A stretch of 64,000 nucleotides of DNA. Origin: Chaetorhynchus papuensis (Eukaryota > Chordata > Aves > Passeriformes > Rhipiduridae). The stretch is taken from contig VWYX01000082.1 of assembly GCA_013396525.1 (NCBI GenBank), positions 96,353-160,352 on the forward strand, read 5' to 3'. Shown in pieces: positions 33,906-46,477 of this stretch. Position 1 is the first letter of the stretch, and each line of letters opens with the position of its first letter. The notes beneath the pieces were generated by a model. It had not been told where the DNA came from, made no database searches, and was given only the letters and a program-made list of their open reading frames with translations. A program made the position numbers and the translations under genes.

Positions 33906-36900
33906 CCTTTAGAATTTGCACAGAGGACCTAAACCAGCAGCCAGAAAGCAGATAGTTTTGTCTCCCTCGTCAATTAAAAACTGGCTTGGATCAGCAGAGA
34001 AGAGTTGTGTTCTTGCAACCACCCACTCACCTGTTCATCAGCACATCTATACAAGGCAGAGCTTTTCTCCATATACAGACTTCACTTGTTTAAAGGCACC
34101 CTTAGTCGTTTCGTTAATTTAGTTTTATAGATTCTTTTAACCTTAGATATTAAAGGAGCTGCAGTGTTGTTGAAACAGTCTAAATGTCTGGTCTAAATAT
34201 TGAGATAAAATTCTGATCTGATACTTGACCAGGATTTTAAACCATGTGTAGTTCAAGAGATGTTCATCCTAGACTTTCTTCTAACTCTACAGCGATCATT
34301 CAAAATTCTAGTCTGGGTTTTGTTTCCATTCTACATCAAGAGCAATAGGTTGATCACTTTGATTTTGACTCATATTTTAATCTAATGATAACAGGTAAGA
34401 CAAGCAATACTTAAGGTAAATCTAAGTGTTCTCTACACTCATCTGCCCCAGGCAGCATTACAGTTTTTGATTACAAAATTGTTGAAATATTTGATCTTCA
34501 TAGTGTAATTTCAAAAACAAGTTCTTGAAGCAGTGCTCAATCACTCGGTTACTTACATATGCGATCAACAATGAAACTCATAAAGACGTCAACAATAGAA
34601 GTATTTGCTCTCAGCTTGAACTTCAGGAGAAAGCTGTGAGAATATTGAGTTGAAAAATATAAAGCAATGTGTAAAAATTTCCTCGTGTCAGCCAGTGGCC
34701 CTTTACCCTGCTATGAGATCCTTCTCACTCTGATCATTGTGACTCTGGTCTCAAGGATCTCACTGTGTCTAATTCCCTTGGGTTTACCTAAGAAGTAAGA
34801 CAATGTTTCATATGAACAAGGTTGTTGCAGGAATTTCCTACAAATGATACCATACCCTGCCCTATTGATTCTATGTCTTCATTAACACACAGGGACTAGT
34901 TCTCCTCTTTTTGTTCTATGAAATTCCCTTTGCTCCCATATAAGGGGATCTCTTCAAAACCTAGGAAGTATGAATCCTCTTAAAATAAATAAGAAAAAAC
35001 CCAAAATACCAAACCAAAAATACCCAAACCAAAACAGGTTGGAACAAGCTTCTCTCAAACTGTGATTCTGTAAAATGTCTTTTTGATTTGGGGTGCTTGT
35101 ATATGGATTAAAAAAGCTGCGCTACTATGATAAAATATACCAAAGTACTATAAGTTTACCTTCCCCTCCCAAAGTGGTTTTAATATATTTTGTTTGTGGT
35201 ATTGTAGGCCAGTTTTATTTTGGATCAAACATTATTTGCTATAACTTGCTATTGCATCAGAGTTTGTTTGCTATGTTTAATTTGATAAAAATGCAATTAT
35301 ATATCTACACCTGATTAAAATCAAATTCATAATATCTGATAATTCAGTAGTTTAAAGCTCCAGTATTATTGATTCTGAAACTGCATTTTATTTTATGGAC
35401 AGATGTTCCCTTTTGAGTGCAGCAGCATCAGCTGAAGATGTTATTGTTCGCTGCCTCTGAATATCATTCTTGGATGGTTTGAAATTTCCGCCTCCCACAA
35501 TTGTGTCTTGCTAAACTGGTCCTGGAATACTTCCTAATTCAGATCAGGCAAAATAAACCAAGCTAATTCAAACTGTTATATGAACTGTTGAAATTAATGC
35601 AGCTGGTTTGCTGGCAGCAAAATGGGAATCATTCACACGCACTGCGCCGCAATAGTGACAACCTCCAGCAAGAAAGCAGTTGCTAGCAGCTGGGGTGTGG
35701 AAAAAGAGAAATCTTAAAGTAGCACATCTGTGAAGAGCAAAGGTCTCTCTGCAGTTTTTGTCTTTTTAATTGAAAGACTTATCACCTCATTAAAGACAAA
35801 TTGTAAGTGAGCTAAACACTGAACCAGTATGAAATAAGGTAGTAATTACTGTAATGTTTCCATCAGATTGTTCTTGAAGGATAGATTTTTTAGTGCTCTT
35901 CTGGCATATTCTCTGAGAGTACTATGAAGAACTGACCTGATGCCACTTAAAATTGAGAATTCAAACCAATAAATATGAACACTTGGAAGTCAAAGGTGTG
36001 GTGCAGGATTGAAATATAAACCCTAGAGCTGTAAGTCCTTCTCTCATTTTATAGTATGTAAGGGCACTGTATATTTCAGAGAAGTGCTCCCAGAAACTCT
36101 GTAACCTGAACAAGTCAATAGGAAATACCTGAAAGTAGTGGTGTGGTGTAATTTTATCCCTTTAAGGAGGGGTTGAGCTGTTGGCATGGGCTTTCTTAAT
36201 ATGTTAGGCTACTCTCAGTGCTTGGTGTTAAAGGACTCCTCCATGTAGAGAGGTTTGCTGGTACAGGTCCTCAACATGTGCTCCTCAACTTTTTACTTGT
36301 TTCCAACAAGTTCTTTTCTCCTGTGCATATATTATGATTGGGTAGAAAGTATAAAATTTCTTGGATCAAAAAGTAATAACTTACTGTTCAAGCTGGTAGG
36401 AAAAAAGGATGACAGTTTGTATTCCTAGCTTTCTCTATATGTTTTCTGATGACGTGTAACAGAGTAGGTTGGGTGTTTTCATGGCTTGAATCCCATCAGA
36501 GGAGGCATACAAACTGATACTGTGCCACCTATGTGACTGCTTTCTTTGCTGGCTTATTACAAAAGTAAGATGGCTTCTTCTGGCTGAATTTTGGGAGACA
36601 TTAGTGAGCAAACTTTGGTCAAGAGTCTGTGGTGTAAGAAATGTACTTGCAACACCCAACTGGACAGAACTTTTTCTTGTATGCTTTTGTGGCAGGTAGA
36701 CAATTCTAGTCAAGTTTAGAAACAGAACTGGTAATGTATTACAAAGTTTCATGTCAAACAGGATAGTTAATACACCTTTCCTAGCCTCATTTCCCCATCT
36801 GAATGGAAATTGAGATGTGGATACATTCACCCCAGATTCTGTCTATAAATCCTGCTTAAGCATGTCTGTAAGATAGATACTCCAACATGGAGTTCTGATT

Positions 36901-37879
36901 TTATACTAGTGTTGTGCACATTGAGCTGAGCAAGATGAACAAAATGGTGTGGGTATCTTGTCTCAAAGACATATTTGCAGCTAGAATGTATATTGTACTC
37001 TTTTAGTCTTCCCCCCATCCCCCATGTCTGGTGCGACCTTAAAATCCTTTGATTCCTTGCTTCATATTTACTTGCTTTTTTTCAGTTGGAGGTTTTCCAT
37101 ACCTACACCTGCTCTGCTCTCTTAAGAAACGTTAAAACACTGTATTAAAGTTCTGAATTTATGGTTGCCCATGAATTTCAAAGTTGAAGACAAATACAGT
37201 ATAGCCTTAAAATATATCATTGTAAAAATGTAATTAGTAGAAACGTGGAGAGGTTACTGATAAACCATCACAGAAAAAAGATGAATTATGTTCTAAAGTA
37301 TGTATAAATAATAGGAATGGAACTGTATTTCAAATATTAATAGATTATTGCCATCAATAAACAAGGGTATCAATCTCACATACTTACTATAAATTACATC
37401 CATTAGCTCTTTCTTTCTCAAACACATAAATCCATACAATCTGAGCATGTATCAGTTTTTAAATCCATAAATATATTATGTAGCAGTTCTCTTTGAGGAG
37501 ATAATGCTTTGTTCAATATTCTGTTAAAATGTCTCAAATGAAGCAAATGGGCTTCTAGAGTTTTATTTATGGAGGCTCAGGAGACCAAAACTTGAAACAT
37601 CCGAGTAAAAACACTTGCAAGCTCAGAGAGCACAGCACCCTATTCTTCTAACCAAATTGAGAAACTGACTGAGTTTCTAGATTCATGCAGCTTGCGGGTC
37701 TCTGAGAGAATCCTGTCTATGTCAGAAAATTTATCCTGCCAGATAAAAGGAAAATATAAAAATGTTACCTTAAGAAAAATAATTTTTTATATTTTCCTGT
37801 GGTGTTATCTGACTGTATCCTGGTAGCTGATATAGATGATCAGATCAAGATAATATAATTTTATATTCACATAAGAATT

Positions 37880-39594
37880 AGGGCTTCTCCCCACTCCAAA
37901 GGGACAGGACTGATAGCTCAACTGAAGTGCATCTACACCAATGCACACAGCACAGGCAACAAACAGGAGGAGCTGGAAGTCATTGACATAGTTGCCAACC
38001 TGGAAACAGAGTGGGATAACTTGCACAACTGAAGTGCTGCAGTAGTGCTTCAGAAGGGATAGACAATGATTGAGAATTGGTAGGGTAGCCCTGTTTGTTA
38101 GGGAGTGTTTTAATTTTCTAGAGCTTAATGATGGTAACAGTAAAGTCTAATGTTAATGGGTAAGGATTGGGGGGAAGGCCAGCAAAGCAGATATCCTAGT
38201 GGGAGTCTGTTAGAGACCACCCAACCAGAATAAAGAGGCAGATGAAATATTCTGTAAACAGGTGGGAGAAGACTTGCGGCTGCTCGCCCTTGTTCTTGTG
38301 GGGGACTTCAACTTACCGGATGTCTGCCAGAAACAGACAGAAACAACAGAGTGGAAGCAGTCCAAGAGGTTCTTGGAGTGTGTGGAAGATAACTTTCTGA
38401 TGCAGCTTGTGAGGGAGCCAGCCAGGGAAGGTGATCCACTAGACCTGCTGTTGTTACTCGACTGGTGGGTGATATGGTGGCCATCTTAGGCACAGCTACA
38501 CAAAATGACAGGTTTTGATTCTCAGAGTAGGAGAGAGGTCAGCAAAGCCACTGCCTTGGACTTCTGGAGGGCACACTTTGGCCTGTTCAGGATGGTGGTT
38601 GAAAGAATACTTTGGGAGGCAGTCCTTAATAACAAAGGGCTCCAGGAAGGCTGGACACTCTTCAAAAAGAAAACCTTACAAGCACAAGAGCACACTGTCC
38701 CCATGTGCTGAAAGATGAGATGGTGGAGAAGAAAACTGTCTTAAATGAATAAGGAACTTTTGTAGGAACTCAGGGGAAAAAAGAGGATTTACTAGCTTTG
38801 GAAGAAGGGGCAGGAACTTAGGAGAACTACAAGGATATTGTTAGGTTATGCAGGAAGCAAGTTAGAAAGGTTAAAGCCCAGCTAGAACTTGATTTGGCCA
38901 CTGCTGTAAGAGATTACAAAAAATGTTTTTACAAATACATTAGAATGAAAGGAGGACCAAGGAGAAGCGCAACCCTTTGTTGGATGCTGAGGGAATCATT
39001 GCTGCAAAGAATGAGGAAAAGACTGGGGTGCTTAATGCCTTCTGTGTATCAGTCTTCAACAGTCAGACCAGTTATCCTCAGGGTACTCAGCCCTTTCATC
39101 TGGAAGACAGAAACGAGGGACAATGAATTCCCCATAATCAAGGAGGACATAGTTAGTGACCTGCTGCTTTCCGTAGATGCACACAGGTCTATGGGGCTAG
39201 ATGGGATCCACCCAAGGGTACAGACAAAGCCATTGGAAGAGCTCACCAAGCCACTTTCAATCATCTTCTAGCAGCCCTGGCTAACCAAGAAGGTGTCAGG
39301 TGACTGGAAGTTAGCAAATGTGACATCCATCTGTAAGAAGTGGCAGAATGGGAACTCAGGGAACTGCAGGCCTGTCAGTGTGACCTCCAACCCAGGGAAG
39401 GTCACAGAGCCAATCATCCTGAGTGCAATCACATAGCACATGCAGGACAATGAGGGAATCAGGCCCAGTGAGCCCGGGTTTGTGAAAGGCATGTCCTACT
39501 TGACCAACCGGGTCTTCTTTTATGACAAGTGACCTGCTCAGTGGGTGTATAAAAGGTTGTGGATGTTGTCTGCCTGGACTTTACTAAAGCCTTT
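37880..39594 (+). mobile_element. CR1 LINE, ORF2 remnant (endonuclease to reverse-transcriptase motif A)
   Basis: Decayed CR1 ORF2 in several frames. In order: an endonuclease start at 37916 (AQLKCIYTNAHSTGNKQEEL); a YRPPNQ-like block near 38.21 kb; the nuclease motif VGDFNLPD at about 38298-38321; the linker segment ALDFWRAHFGLFR near 38.55 kb; AQLELDL and KYIRMK near 38.88-38.94 kb; reverse-transcriptase start GLDGIHPR near 39.20 kb; RPVSVTSNPGKV near 39.37 kb; and motif A CLDFTKAF at about 39569-39593. Frames are joined only across frameshifts and stops, so it is inactive. The element stops exactly at the LTR boundary, 39594/39595. RT motifs after A, including the FADD box, are missing from the locus. 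Confidence 0.92.
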
Positions 39595-39991
39595 TGTCAT
39601 AGTATGAGAGTGGTATTCTCCAATTTAGTACTGCTGCTAAAATGATACACTGCTTCCCCTTCCGGCCCATGCCCCCAGCTGGAGGCACCAAACACAGATC
39701 ACGGGCTGAGATAAGAGCAATGTACTGGAAACAGCAATGTGATAAGAAAATGAACAGTAATATCAACAATATTAATGGCAAAACATATAAGAAATGAAAG
39801 GATACACATGGAAAGCCTGCAAAAGTAACCAATAACCGGATGGCTTCCCCCACCATGTTTTCTTGACCAGAAGGAACCCCTTCTCCCCAGAAGAGTGTCA
39901 TTTCTCCTCACCCCTGACAGTGCCATGAGGTAGTACAGAATAACCTCCCTCCCGGTTACTGCAAAAATTAACCATGTCCTGGTCAGAACCA
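39595..39991 (-). mobile_element. Solo LTR of an avian endogenous retrovirus, inserted in CR1
   Basis: Same family as the LTRs at 45.96 and 58.09 kb but in reverse orientation. On the minus strand its 3' end ends in ATGACA (39600-39595) and its 5' part reads CAGGACATGGTTAATTTTT and CTGTACTACCTCATG. The 32-base core at 39719-39750 differs from the other two copies at two positions. Length about 0.40 kb; no internal retroviral genes adjoin it, so it is a solo LTR left by recombination. I could not identify a clear target-site duplication. Family name not assigned. Confidence 0.85.
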
Positions 39992-40322
39992 GGATTCTCC
40001 AGCATTCTCCTGGAGAAAGTGGCTGCTCATGTTTTAGACAGGTGTAATCTTTGATGAGTTAGGACAAGAGGAAATGGCCTCAAGTTGTGCCAGGGGAGGT
40101 TTAGATTGGATATTGGGAAATATTTCTTCAAGGAAAGAGTTGTTGAGCATTTGAACAGGCTGCCCAGGGACATGGTTGAGTCACCATTTCTGCAGGTATT
40201 TAAAATATGTGTAGATGTGGCACTTGGGGACATGGTTTAGTGGTGGATTTGGCAGCAACACAACAGTTCGACTCTGTAATCTTAAAGGTCTTGTCTGAGC
40301 TATCTGATTCTATGATTCTGTA
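39992..40322 (+). mobile_element. CR1 LINE 3' end
   Basis: Plus-strand CR1 3' region: GGACAAGAGGAAATGGCCTC, GGTTTAGATTGGATATTGGG, ACAGGCTGCCCAGGGACATG and GTAGATGTGGCACTTGGGGA, ending in the CR1 terminal octamer repeat TGATTCTATGATTCTG. It may be the 3' part of the same element as 37880-39594, with the intervening ORF2 lost, or a separate insertion. The first about 50 bases are not clearly CR1. Confidence 0.88.
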
Positions 40323-41214
40323 AATCAGTAGCTGAGTTGGTATGAAGATATGTTTTCACTGTTAATGCTTGGGGTTGTGTGACAATAGTAGAGATACACC
40401 AGCTGTGGTGTAATTGTGCCTTTAAGATATATGTTACCCATGATACAGTGAGGGGAGCTAGGAAACAAGTTGTGCAGAGCACAAGATCCTAATGGAAAAT
40501 ACAGTGGATTTTCTAAACAGTCCCTTTGTTTATGTGGGTCTATACAATACAGGCTCTCTTTGATTGCTTTCATGCATAACAGATAAGAAATACACAGAAA
40601 TTATGTAATTCTTTTCTAGTATATTATTACATCAAGTGTTTTGCTTTCTGTGGCAGTAACATCAGGATTTCCAGCAAGGAGATGGTCTAATGCAGGCTCC
40701 CAATGAAAGGCCTGCAGCAGTTTTTTGAGAACTTACTGACAGGACATGTAGTTAAGTGTTTTTCTGAACAAATGTTACCACCTTTGTGGTTGTGTAACAA
40801 ACAAACAAAAAAAATATTTAAATAAGAGGTTATTTTTCTACCAGGTTTGTTCCCTGCCCTAATTTGCTGCACAGTTCCTTGTGCTGGAAAAGCACATGGT
40901 GTAGTCTTGGAACAAAACTAGAAAGCAGGTATCTAGAGTGGGGTAGAGGGAGGTGGTTGTCACCTAAGGTGGTTTACTCACTTCAGCTAAATATGTAATC
41001 CTGATTTAAGAGCTGGGAGAAGACATAAGAACACAACCTCATTGCTGGGGCCATCACCGGAATGATCAACAGTGCTGCAAGGGAACCAGTTTTCCATCTG
41101 CCACACCTAATAATGTCATAATGACCCTAAACAGGTTATTGACAGTTCCTATGTGCCATATTAACCATATACAAAATACAATGTTGCTATAAGGGGAAAA
41201 GTTCATAGTAATGT
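40323..41214. other. Intergenic spacer, nothing recognised
   Basis: About 0.9 kb between oppositely oriented CR1 fragments. Ordinary AT-rich sequence with an interrupted A-rich run near 40.80 kb. No element or gene seen. Confidence 0.6.
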
Positions 41215-41550
41215 AGAGTCATAGAATGTTTTGTGTTGGAAGGGACCTTTAAAAATCATGTAGTCCAACCTCAACATCTTCCACTAAACCATGTTGTTCA
41301 AAGTCTCATACAGCTTGACCTTGGACACTTCCAGGGATGGGATATCCAAAGCTACTCTGGACAACCTGTTCCAGTGTTTCACCACACTCATCATAAAAAA
41401 ATTTCTTCCTTATATCCAATCTAAACCTACCTCCTTCAGCTTAAAGCCATTTCTTCTCATCCTGTCTTTACAGGCAGGCCTCAGTAAAAATCCTCTCTCT
41501 GTCTTCCTTATAAGCATCCTTATTGAAAAACTTCTTCTCCAGGTTTACTG
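41215..41550 (-). mobile_element. CR1 LINE 3' fragment
   Basis: Reverse complement of the CR1 3' terminus: plus strand AGAGTCATAGAATGTTTTGT, GGAAGGGACCTTTAAAAATC, CCAGGGATGGGATATCCAAA, and decay into CTTCTTCTCCAGG. Sense on the minus strand. It may belong to the same insertion as the ORF2 fragment at 41.75-42.19 kb, which is also minus-strand and lies on its 5' side. Confidence 0.9.
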
Positions 41551-41744
41551 TTGAACTCGATCTTCAGCAATGGGAGGGACTTCATTCCTCCAGTCCCTGC
41601 CTTAAGATTTGGGGCCTTGAGAGATGAAGGAAAAGAGAGTACCATTGAAAACTGGGGAAAAATATTTTTGAGTACAAATCACATTTGAGTTTACAGTGAG
41701 TGTTTTTTTCCTCTGCATTAACCTGGTGGTAGAACTAGAGCAGT

Positions 41745-42190
41745 AAAGTCCCCTACACTCCTGGCCTGGCTCCCCTGGGAGCTGGACATTCATGGGGGCC
41801 CCCCAAGATCCCAGCAGCTGATGTAGGGGAAACTGTGTCCTGCACAGCCTTCTTCATGTCAGTTGTCACCATCCCTCCTGCCTTATTTTTTAGGGAGGGT
41901 ATATTTTCTTTGATTGTCCTTTTCAGGCCAATGTACTTGTAGAAGCCCTTCTTAATATTTTTTTTCACATCCACTGCCAAATCCAGCTCCAGCTGTGCAT
42001 ATGTGATCCAATCTGTATACATCCAGGCACTATCCTTGTATTATTCCCAGGATATATGCCACTGATTCCACTGCATGTGCATTTCTTTCTTATACTTTGA
42101 TTAAGAGGGTCTTTCTGACCCGTGCCTGTCCCCTGCCCTCCTTGCCCAATGTCTTATGCATGGGAAAGAGGATTTTTTTACTCTAAGAAA
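41745..42190 (-). mobile_element. CR1 LINE ORF2 linker fragment
   Basis: On the minus strand, 42022-41850 encodes AQLELDLAVDVKKN, GFYKYIGLK and KENIPSLKNKAGG, characteristic of the CR1 ORF2 region between endonuclease and reverse transcriptase. Upstream, across a stop, the frame continues with KKEMHMQWNQW, also CR1-like. The open frame is 89 codons, so it is a degraded fragment. The corresponding segment occurs in the plus-strand element at 38.88-38.95 kb. Confidence 0.85.
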
Positions 42191-45100
42191 AAAGTCCTTA
42201 AAGATTTGTCAGCTTTGTTTACTCCACTTTTCGTCCTTTACCCCTGAGGGCAGGTTCCAAAAGGTTCCCATTCACAATTCGTAAACCAGCTGTTTATATC
42301 AAGTTTGTATCAAGCGGAAGATACAATTCAGCTGCAAGTTTGGATAACAGAAATAAGACATGGGTTTGCGGAGAGAATTATGGGCAATCCTGATCAGATA
42401 GTCTGTTTTTGTTTCCTCGAGATACGAGATTTCTTGCAGTCATTTTACATTCTGTGAACATGGAGTAATTTCACTGAGCTTCAGCAATGGTGACTGGATA
42501 TCTGACTGGAAAATTGCCCAGTGGGCTGTTGCAAGCACATAATTGACCATTTAGCCCATGGATCATATCTCAGTTGTGATAAATTTTGATGATGCTAGAT
42601 TCCTTCAGGAACTTACGTGGCTTTTGTCTGCCTTACATAAATCCATGAAATTTATTGATGCCACGTAGGACGACATCTGATTATTTTTTTACGTATCACA
42701 TTGCTTGTTTCTCACCATATACACTTTTACCTCTAAAGTGTGCTCACAAATCAGGTGCTGACATGAGAGTAAAGAAATTCTTAAAACAAAGAAATTTTAA
42801 AATTCTGATATCTATATTCAATCAGTCAAAGTGATAGTATATCTTGGATGCTAAATGGGAATGTTGGTATTTATTGAAGTCTTGCTGAAACAAATAAAGT
42901 CCTGAGTTGCACTTATTATTTGGACTTACTTGACGAAGTGCTAAAACAAACAAAGAAACGAACAAAACACTGGTAGGTCCACTTCACTTGTTTTGGGCTT
43001 CTGAGAAGATTTGAAGCACACTAATTCTGACCAAGTACTGTATATTACTTCTATAGCACATAGGACCAAATGCTTCCATGTGGAACACAAAGCATGGAGA
43101 ATTATTTGCTTCATAAGAAACCAGCACCAGCCTGTTCTGTCTAAAATGGGAGAGGAATTATAATGAGAAATGAGGGGTAGTGAAGGTCTCTGGTTGCTGA
43201 ACTGCGCTAATATAGCTGTAGAGCTGTCACTTGGCATCAATAAATACATAGTATCAATACATTTTATGGATTTATGTGGGGCAGACAAAAATCCATGTAA
43301 GTTCCTGAAGGAATCCAGCATCATCGAACTTTTATGATCATATTGCTGTGGACGGCAATAATGCTAGATTTAGGATGAGGCAAATTTTGAAAAAGAGGCA
43401 AAATATTAACAGATTCTAATATTTTTGTGAATTTTCCTGCCCCTCATTTTCCCCAGCTGTAGAGGTTCAAAAGTTGAAAAGGGAAAGAGGTATGGTATGA
43501 ACAACCACCTAATAGGATCAGCTACCTAATCTTTAAAATGGATACAATTACAGGCATTTCTCATTTGACTGTTGTAATACTACCATCTTGGAAACAGTAT
43601 TCCATTTGCTTATGTACTGAAGAGGGAAAACATCCCTCACTGTCATGTTACTTCTGTAAATGAACACTAGGAAAAACTACTGAAACTGGAGATATTTTAG
43701 CAATGTAGAACTAGTGTGAGAGAAATATCAAGCCTCTGCTTGCACAGAAATCCCAACAGTCTGTCATCACAAGGTACAGATAAATTATACTTGTGTCTTT
43801 GCAGATATATCACTTTACATTCTATAATATCTGTTTAATTTGATCTAAGAACGCTAACAGGATATGAATAGCCTGTGATCTGTAAAGCAAGACCTTAACG
43901 GAATGCTTTAGAAATAACATATGACAAAACCCTCTTCATTTAGGAGTTTAATATGAAATACGGATAGGTGTAGCTGTCTTCTTAGAATACCTGGAGTAGA
44001 ACGTGTCAAACTGTAAAAATGCCTGTATGTAAAAAGAGTTGAAAACTTGGTGACACCTTGCTGTATGACTCATGAGAACTGAATTACATGAAAGAAGACA
44101 GGAAGAGCTAGGAATCTAGCCTGTGTTTATACAAAACATACCAGCTGCTGTAATTTTCCTTCATTACTGAACATCTGTATAAAAATCTCCTTCTGTTTTT
44201 TTAGAAAGAAAAGTTTCTAGATTTGGCATGTAGACCTCACTGAAGCCTTAATTCTTAATTTCAATATGTTAACTATTATGCCATTGAAATTGTATTTTTA
44301 GTGAGGGCTTTGCTGAATCAGAGCCAAAATATCCTATATGTTTTACTTTTAGAAGTAAAAATTCCTGTTACACCTTTATTGGACGGAGAGAGCACAGAGA
44401 CTTCTACATAAAGCACTTGGAATAAAGCAATGCCCTTTGCCTAAGTTCAAGATACTTCCATAAGCCAAGGGAAAACAGTATTTCAAAACTGTACTAGGCA
44501 GTGTCCAGTATTTGAGTAGTGTGGGTTGAAGCAATTGGAGTGGTTTCCACTGCTGAATCTTTACAGTTCACAGCTCAGTACCTTTTCTGAGTACACAGAC
44601 TGTAATTTCTAGAGATTTCATTGCTGCTGTGTGAGAAGTGGTGATCATCTTTATAAGGATGGAATGTAGGAAGCTTCTCCAACACCATGGCTTAGGCTTT
44701 TCCAACCCATGGAACTGAGCTGTAAAAGATACTTAGACTTTGCAATCCTATGCTCTTTCTTGCACTTGCAGACCAAAGTCTTGATCTCTTCCATTCCTAT
44801 AGCACTACAAATCATACAATGGAGTGGAAAGAGGGAGAGCTAATCTGAAAAATAATTAAATAAGAAGTGATTCTGATGTCTTTACTTTTTACCAGCATCA
44901 GAGTATCTCCTTAAAGGCAACTTTAATCTGTGGTATCCTTGTTATATCCATTCAGAAAAGATTTAGCTACAATCAACACCAGCAAAAGATTAATTTAAAA
45001 CAGCATGGAACTTCAAATCAGGTAGGGAACTAAATGCACATTTATTGAATGAGAAAAGAAGCTCATGACTGCCCGAAATGTTCTCTGAGGATAACATACT

Positions 45101-45957
45101 GGCTAAATAATTCTCTTCTCTGGTAAAGTTTTCATACTTTGATTGCAGAAGCTTTTAAGATAGTAGTCTGAATATGGTATTGTCTCTGACTGGCAAAGGT
45201 CAGCAGGAGGTGGACTTTGAATATTACGATATTCTGGAATTGCACCTAGTGAAAATATGAGAGCTTGTAAATTCACTTATGCTTAGACTGGAATGGATGA
45301 AAATCTAGGGGGCAGTGAAAGGCTGTAATGTTTGCAGAAGTATTTTATGCAACACGGTGCTGTTTTTCTCTAAATTTTACCTGTGCCCAGTTTCATTAAT
45401 TGAAGGGTAATTTACTAATGCACTAATGCTGGTCATTCAACTCACTGATCCTTGTATCTCAGGGAAGAATAAAAAGATATCTAAGTTTGGAATTAATCTG
45501 GTACTGCAAGTGTACATTAATTATGATTTCATTAGTCTTTCAAATACATAATGCAAGCTCTTTACCAAAGCATTTCCTTAATAACCACATTAGAAATTGA
45601 ACCTCATACATCAATCAAGGCAATAGTCTGGTTAATTTTTACTACCTTTGAATCAATAGAAAAAATGGTAGGATAGTAAAACATTGTAAAGAAAACACAG
45701 AAAGTTAGTGTTTTAAGTGAAGAATTATTTTGGCACAGTCTTAATTTGTAAAGTAATCTGCATATATTCAACAGATCATCACCAAGAGGCAATTAGCTGC
45801 CAGAGGAAAAAAAACACTGAATATTACTGAAAACAGATGTTAATTTCTCTTACAGAGTCATTAATTTGCAAAAAAAATCAGAGTAACATCTAATACACGG
45901 AAGTTTTTTCAAAATACATTCTCTCACGCTATAAAAGCATTTGTGATTTTGATAGGT
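42191..45957. other. Intergenic sequence, no gene or element recognised
   Basis: About 3.8 kb of AT-rich sequence. The longest open frame (42941-43324, minus, 127 codons) has no recognisable domain and no splice context. No LTR or CR1 ends seen. Confidence 0.55.
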
Positions 45958-46477
45958 GTCCTTGTATCAGCCAAGGGCAGGGTTAATTTCCCATAGTAGC
46001 TGACAGGGAGTGGAGCTTGGTGTTGTGTGGACCTGTCTGGATTGTTCTATACCACCTCATGTCCTTGCTGGGGCAGAAGTAGGGGATTCTGTCTTTTGGG
46101 AAGAAGTGGGGTGTGGCATCAGCTGGAAAAAAAAAGGTGACAGGCTGGGAGGTCATTCACATTTTGTTCCTTTTCTGAGGGAGGAAGCAGCAAATGGAAC
46201 AGTGAATGGAGCAGTGGGGTGGCTCTGTGACAGCAGTCACGTCACATGAGGTTGGACTCAGCAAGCATTTTTCATGTAATCACCCTCTTTTATACACTAT
46301 AGTTAATAGTATTGTTGCTGCTACTGTTACTGTGTGTTTTCTTATCTCATTGCTGTTTCCAGTAAATTATTCTTATCTCAGCTTGGGATCTTTGCCTTTT
46401 GTCTCTCACACCTGAGGGGCTGAAGGGACCAGAGCAGCTGCATGGGGCTTGATTTCCAGCTGGGGTTAAACCATGCA
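45958..46477 (+). mobile_element. Solo LTR of an avian endogenous retrovirus
   Basis: Begins TGTCCTTGTATCAGCCAAGG with GGGCAGGGTTAATTT close behind, and ends GGGGTTAAACCATGCA, the TG...CA form expected for LTRs. It shares the exact 32-base core (46337-46368) with the LTR at 58.09 kb, plus ATACCACCTCATG near the 5' side. About 0.52 kb. Flanks show only a short ATAG match (45953-45956 and 46478-46481), so the target-site duplication is uncertain. No internal retroviral genes adjoin it. Confidence 0.85.

Larger units (their letters stand above)
30561..37879. other. Intergenic sequence with simple repeats, no gene recognised
   Basis: Unique-looking AT-rich DNA with poly(A) runs (e.g. 31.43, 31.62 and 33.19 kb), a TG microsatellite (32.06 kb) and the A/C-then-G/T tract at 33.57-33.91 kb. 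No coding exons or mobile-element termini were recognised. Confidence 0.6.

Noticed and set aside
38262..39271. Plus-strand open frames (75 to 125 codons) as host genes
   Set aside because: All are pieces of decayed CR1 ORF2 (endonuclease and reverse-transcriptase motifs with frameshifts).
39584..39926. Minus-strand frames of 105 and 75 codons, hydrophobic
   Set aside because: They coincide with the solo LTR and are not coding sequences.
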